Source: JBBSUX01 sp038234045 (GTDB lineage Bacteria; Pseudomonadota; Gammaproteobacteria; Burkholderiales; Burkholderiaceae_C). Taken from it: a stretch of 8,267 nucleotides of DNA. The stretch spans positions 1 to 8,267 of the forward strand of contig JBBSUX010000157.1 of the NCBI GenBank assembly GCA_038234045.1. The letters run 5' to 3'. Position 1 is the stretch's first letter, and each line of letters starts with the position of its first letter. The notes beneath the pieces are model-generated. The model made no database searches, was not told where the DNA came from, and saw only the letters and a program-made list of their open reading frames with translations. Shown piece by piece: positions 6,253 to 8,267 of this stretch. The translations under genes were made by a program, and so were the position numbers.

Positions 6253-6882
6253 TTATGGAGCCGCTTCGGACAGCTTTAACGATCGAACACGTTCCTTCAA
6301 AACTGGCAACAGGTCATGTTCGAACCAAGGGTTTCGCTGAAACCAGGGCGTGTTGCGTGCAGAGGGATGTGGCAGCGGAAAGCAATCTGGTGCGAACTCC
6401 CGCCAAGCTTTGACCGTCTCAGTCAGTGACGACTTGCGACTCCGACCCAAGAAATGCCGCTGCGCGTGCAAGCCGATCAACAGCTTGAGCTCTATCTTTG
6501 GTAGGCGGTCGAGCAATCCGTCGAGCCACATGTCCGCGCATTCGCGCCTTGGTGGTAGATCTCCGCCTCTGCCGCGCCCGGGGTAGCAGAAACCCATCGG
6601 GATGATCGCAACCTGAGAGGCGTCGTAGAAACGTTCGTTGCAGAGGCCGGTCCAGCTGCGCAACCTCTCGCCACTGGGGTCGTCCCATGGGATTCCAGAC
6701 CTGTGTACCCGAACACCGGGGGCCTGGCCCACCACGAGGATTCGCGCTGACATGCCGGCCTGCAGCACCGGGCGTGGGCCGAGTGGGAGATGTGCTTCGC
6801 ATACACGGCAATTCCGTACAGCGCCCAGCAGACTGTCGAGGTCCTGAAACTGCGTCATCTCCGCCTGTGCCGACGTGATCAT
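6253..6882 (-). CDS. uracil-DNA glycosylase-like protein, probably with an Fe-S cluster
   Basis: 209 residues from the ATG at 6882, which overlaps the DUF488 stop as ATGA; a second ATG at 6858 is possible. Longer in-frame starts would lie inside the DUF488 gene and are rejected. The UDG fold is marked by GQAPG (52-56), an extended RSGIPWDDPSGERLRSW block (61-77) and the C-terminal LPHPSARN loop (170-177) that in this superfamily touches the DNA minor groove. Four cysteines, C25-x2-C28 and C99-x15-C115, have the layout of the 4Fe-4S ligands of family-4 UDGs. The first motif differs from family 4: Gln replaces the Glu of GEAPG, and the acidic residues behind it are lacking (GVRVH). I would therefore not claim uracil excision; a related base or another role is possible. 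Translation is probably coupled to DUF488. Confidence 0.85.
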   Translation of the reverse strand: MITSAQAEMTQFQDLDSLLGAVRNCRVCEAHLPLGPRPVLQAGMSARILVVGQAPGVRVHRSGIPWDDPSGERLRSWTGLCNERFYDASQVAIIPMGFCYPGRGRGGDLPPRRECADMWLDGLLDRLPKIELKLLIGLHAQRHFLGRSRKSSLTETVKAWREFAPDCFPLPHPSARNTPWFQRNPWFEHDLLPVLKERVRSLKLSEAAP

Positions 6883-7453
6883 TGGCTGGCCCGATGAGGC
6901 GGCGGCTCCGCTGCCGGATAGGTTATTTGCAGACCGTCGACGTGAGAGAACAACGTAAGCGTGTGCGGTTTGCGATGCCGGGATCCAATAATGTCTTCCA
7001 CCCGCACGCCTCGCACAATGAGTGCGTCGGCAATCAGGGAACGGTGACAGCGCCAGGGCACAGCCTCTGCACACATCAGTGCGCACGGCCGGGTGCACGC
7101 GAGCTCAACGACGGCGTCGACGTTCTCGACGAATTCCGCGGACTGCATGTAGTCGGCGTAGCCCCTGAACGATGCGTTACGCCACCCAGCGTTTGCCGAA
7201 TCGGCGCGGGCATGGCGCAGTCCGCCCAAATCCGGCATGTGCGAATACACGATTCCCGCAGCACCGAGCGACTCACGGAGCGCGTCGAGATTGAACTGGG
7301 GTTATGACGGGAGCGCGGGATGGTTCTTACATCGATTACCTCAGCCACATCGTTTGACCACAGCAGGCCGACGAAGTCCTCGATCGTCCGGTTCGAATGT
7401 CCGATCGTCAAAACAAGGCGCTCGCCTTTAGGTGGCGTTCTTGCGGCTTGCAT
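6879..7453 (-). pseudogene. DUF488 family protein, split by a one-base frameshift
   Basis: The product shows a typical DUF488 protein in two frames. From ATG 7453, residues 1-52 read LTIGHSNRTIEDFVGLL and VIDVRTIPRSRHNP. The match then continues one frame over with QFNLDALRESLGAAGIVYSH, MPDLGGLRHAR, CAEAVPWRCHRSLIADAL and EDIIGSRHRKPHTLT, ending at the TGA at 6879-6881. The break is in a GGGG run on the + strand (7298-7301; CCCC in the gene); adding one base restores a 191-residue protein of normal length. All family landmarks are otherwise intact, so the lesion is very recent, a sequencing error, or tolerated by slippage of tRNA-Pro on CCC. DUF488 function is not established. The gene starts 3 bp after the cupin stop and overlaps the glycosylase-like start by 4 bp. 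Confidence 0.85.
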
Positions 7454-7456
7454 GAC

Positions 7457-7789
7457 CTAAGCGCCAAGTAGCAGCAATGTGACGAGTACAGACGAATCCT
7501 CTATCGCCCTGAGGGAATGTGGAACACCGCCTGAGAGGCATTTGAGGTCACCTGCACGCATGACATCGCGTGTGGTGCCGATTGAAAACTCGACGCTGCC
7601 TTCAAGGCATTGAACCGTGAACTCCCCCGCCACCTTATGCTCGCGCATCTCCTTGCCCGCCAGCAAAACGACACGAAATACCTCGAGAGATTGCGTTTTA
7701 TACAGCGTGCTGCTTTGCGTCGTCGAGAGGGCATCGCCGATTGGACGGATGTCTATCAGTTCGCCCGAAAGGGCGTGGTGAATGGCCAT
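7457..7789 (-). CDS. small cupin-domain protein
   Basis: A 110-residue single cupin. The ATG at 7789 is preceded by a perfect AAGGAGG (7798-7804, minus strand) 8 nt away, which fixes the start. Cupin motif 1 is seen as GKEMREHKVAGEFTVQCLEG (45-64) and motif 2 as GDLKCLSGGVPHSLRA (80-95). Of the usual metal ligands, H51, E56 and H91 are present, but the second His of HxH is V53, so metal binding may be weak or absent. The ending EDSSVLVTLLL is typical of a family of small cupins often found next to stress or regulatory genes, whose substrates are unknown. It is the first gene of a tight minus-strand set with DUF488 and the glycosylase-like gene. No enzyme function can be assigned. Confidence 0.85.
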   Translation of the reverse strand: MAIHHALSGELIDIRPIGDALSTTQSSTLYKTQSLEVFRVVLLAGKEMREHKVAGEFTVQCLEGSVEFSIGTTRDVMRAGDLKCLSGGVPHSLRAIEDSSVLVTLLLLGA

Positions 7790-7797
7790 TGAATGAG

Positions 7798-7804
7798 CCT
7801 CCTT
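7798..7804 (-). promoter_or_regulatory. strong ribosome binding site of the cupin gene
   Basis: AAGGAGG on the minus strand, 8 nt before the ATG at 7789. It is the best Shine-Dalgarno in the window, and the downstream genes of the cassette lack comparable sites, so the operon's translation probably depends on entry here plus coupling. Confidence 0.85.
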
Positions 7805-8039
7805 ATCGAAGTCTAAGATTGAAGACGGGGATCACTCTAGGCGCTAATGCACAAGGCCAGCAAATGCAAAGCGGTTCATGGAGTTCCGGGTATCAAGTCC
7901 GGTGGCAGATCACCAAGGCGCACAGTTGAATTTCGATGGATCGCTTAAGCAGCAGTATTGGAACGCCTTGACGCCCCGACGCCTCGGGTTCCTTTCACCT
8001 AGGCGAAGTTCTTATGTTTTCCATAGTCGACCCACCGTT
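7805..8039. other. intergenic region between sdhB-like gene and cupin cassette
   Basis: 235 bp with no supportable gene. On the minus strand the best promoter candidate for the cassette is weak (TTGCTG, 18 bp, TAGAGT near 7822-7851). GGAAC/GTTCC (7960-7964 / 7988-7992) could close a loose hairpin after the sdhB-like gene but has no T-tract. Readthrough from upstream cannot be excluded. Confidence 0.4.
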
Positions 8040-8267
8040 TTACTTCGGTACTTTTGGTGAATGGACATCAAGTCCGCCAGCATCTTCCTCAACACCGGCG
8101 ATCTTCAGCCGAATGCGCTCAATGGCGTGCACGGGCTCCAGTCCTTTCGGACACACTTCCGCGCAGTTCATGATTGTGCGACAGCGGAAGAGCCGGTAAG
8201 GGTCGTGGTTGAGATCGGTCAGCCGTTGCTCGGTGCCTCGGTCACGGCTGTCGAAGATGAATCGGTA
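8040..8267 (-). CDS. sdhB: succinate dehydrogenase/fumarate reductase iron-sulfur subunit, C-terminal end only
   Basis: The frame enters from the right window edge and ends in TAA at 8040-8042, giving the last 75 residues. It carries the SdhB C-terminal signature FRCRTIMNCAEVCPKGLEP. By comparison with E. coli SdhB, the first two cysteines ligate the 3Fe-4S centre and the third is the last ligand of the 4Fe-4S centre. The preceding IFDSRDRGTEQRL also fits. The subunit passes electrons from the flavoprotein to the quinone site at the inner membrane. After the cysteine block the tail is about 14 residues longer than in E. coli, acidic, and ends DVHSPKVPK. A second SDH/FRD-type complex rather than the main one is possible; the rest lies outside the window. 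Confidence 0.88.
   Translation of the reverse strand, partial: YRFIFDSRDRGTEQRLTDLNHDPYRLFRCRTIMNCAEVCPKGLEPVHAIERIRLKIAGVEEDAGGLDVHSPKVPK

Noticed and set aside
6883..7098. Longer N-terminus for the UDG-like protein
   Set aside because: Lies wholly inside DUF488 coding sequence in another frame; the ATGA overlap at 6879-6882 gives the natural start.
7960..7992. GGAAC/GTTCC hairpin as terminator of the sdhB-like gene
   Set aside because: Short stem, long loop and no T-tract on the minus strand.
8014..8199. Plus-strand reading frame across the right end
   Set aside because: Antisense to the clearly recognisable SdhB C-terminus.

Overview
The window looks like a piece of a betaproteobacterial (Burkholderiales-like) chromosome of moderately high GC. 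The basis is the HU sequence, the linkage HU - tRNA-Val - PpiD, the uvrC-pgsA pair, and the inserts in UvrC and the PgsA start, all of which resemble betaproteobacterial homologues from memory. No search was run, so the lineage is an inference.

Left part (1-5300, all + strand) is housekeeping. A uvrC gene lacking its 5' end is followed after 54 bp by pgsA. A 306-bp gap then carries a near-consensus sigma-70 promoter (2569-2597) that drives hupB, whose real start is GTG at 2733. tRNA-Val(UAC) begins 19 nt after hupB and ends in a strong intrinsic terminator, so hupB and the tRNA probably share a transcript. ppiD follows, then tRNA-His(GUG) with its own -10 box and a strong terminator.

Middle part (about 5302-6250) is AT-richer and gene-poor. 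It starts directly behind tRNA-His with tandem 11-bp repeats (TGTAGGCAAT core) that look like integrase arm sites. It holds one orphan reading frame (5686-6000), broken coding-like stretches and small hairpins. No integrase or second att copy is visible. I read it as the eroded edge or scar of an element inserted at tRNA-His.

Right part (6253-8267, all - strand) holds a compact three-gene cassette: a cupin gene with an excellent Shine-Dalgarno, a DUF488 gene 3 bp downstream, and a uracil-DNA-glycosylase-like gene that overlaps it by ATGA. The DUF488 gene is split by a one-base frameshift in a four-base G run (7298-7301). It is either a young pseudogene or a sequencing error. At the window edge lies the C-terminal end of a succinate dehydrogenase/fumarate reductase iron-sulfur subunit (sdhB-like), upstream of and co-directional with the cassette.

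No clearly new large system is visible. The most promising items are the cupin-DUF488-UDG-like cassette, with its probable Fe-S glycosylase-fold protein, and the tRNA-His junction.
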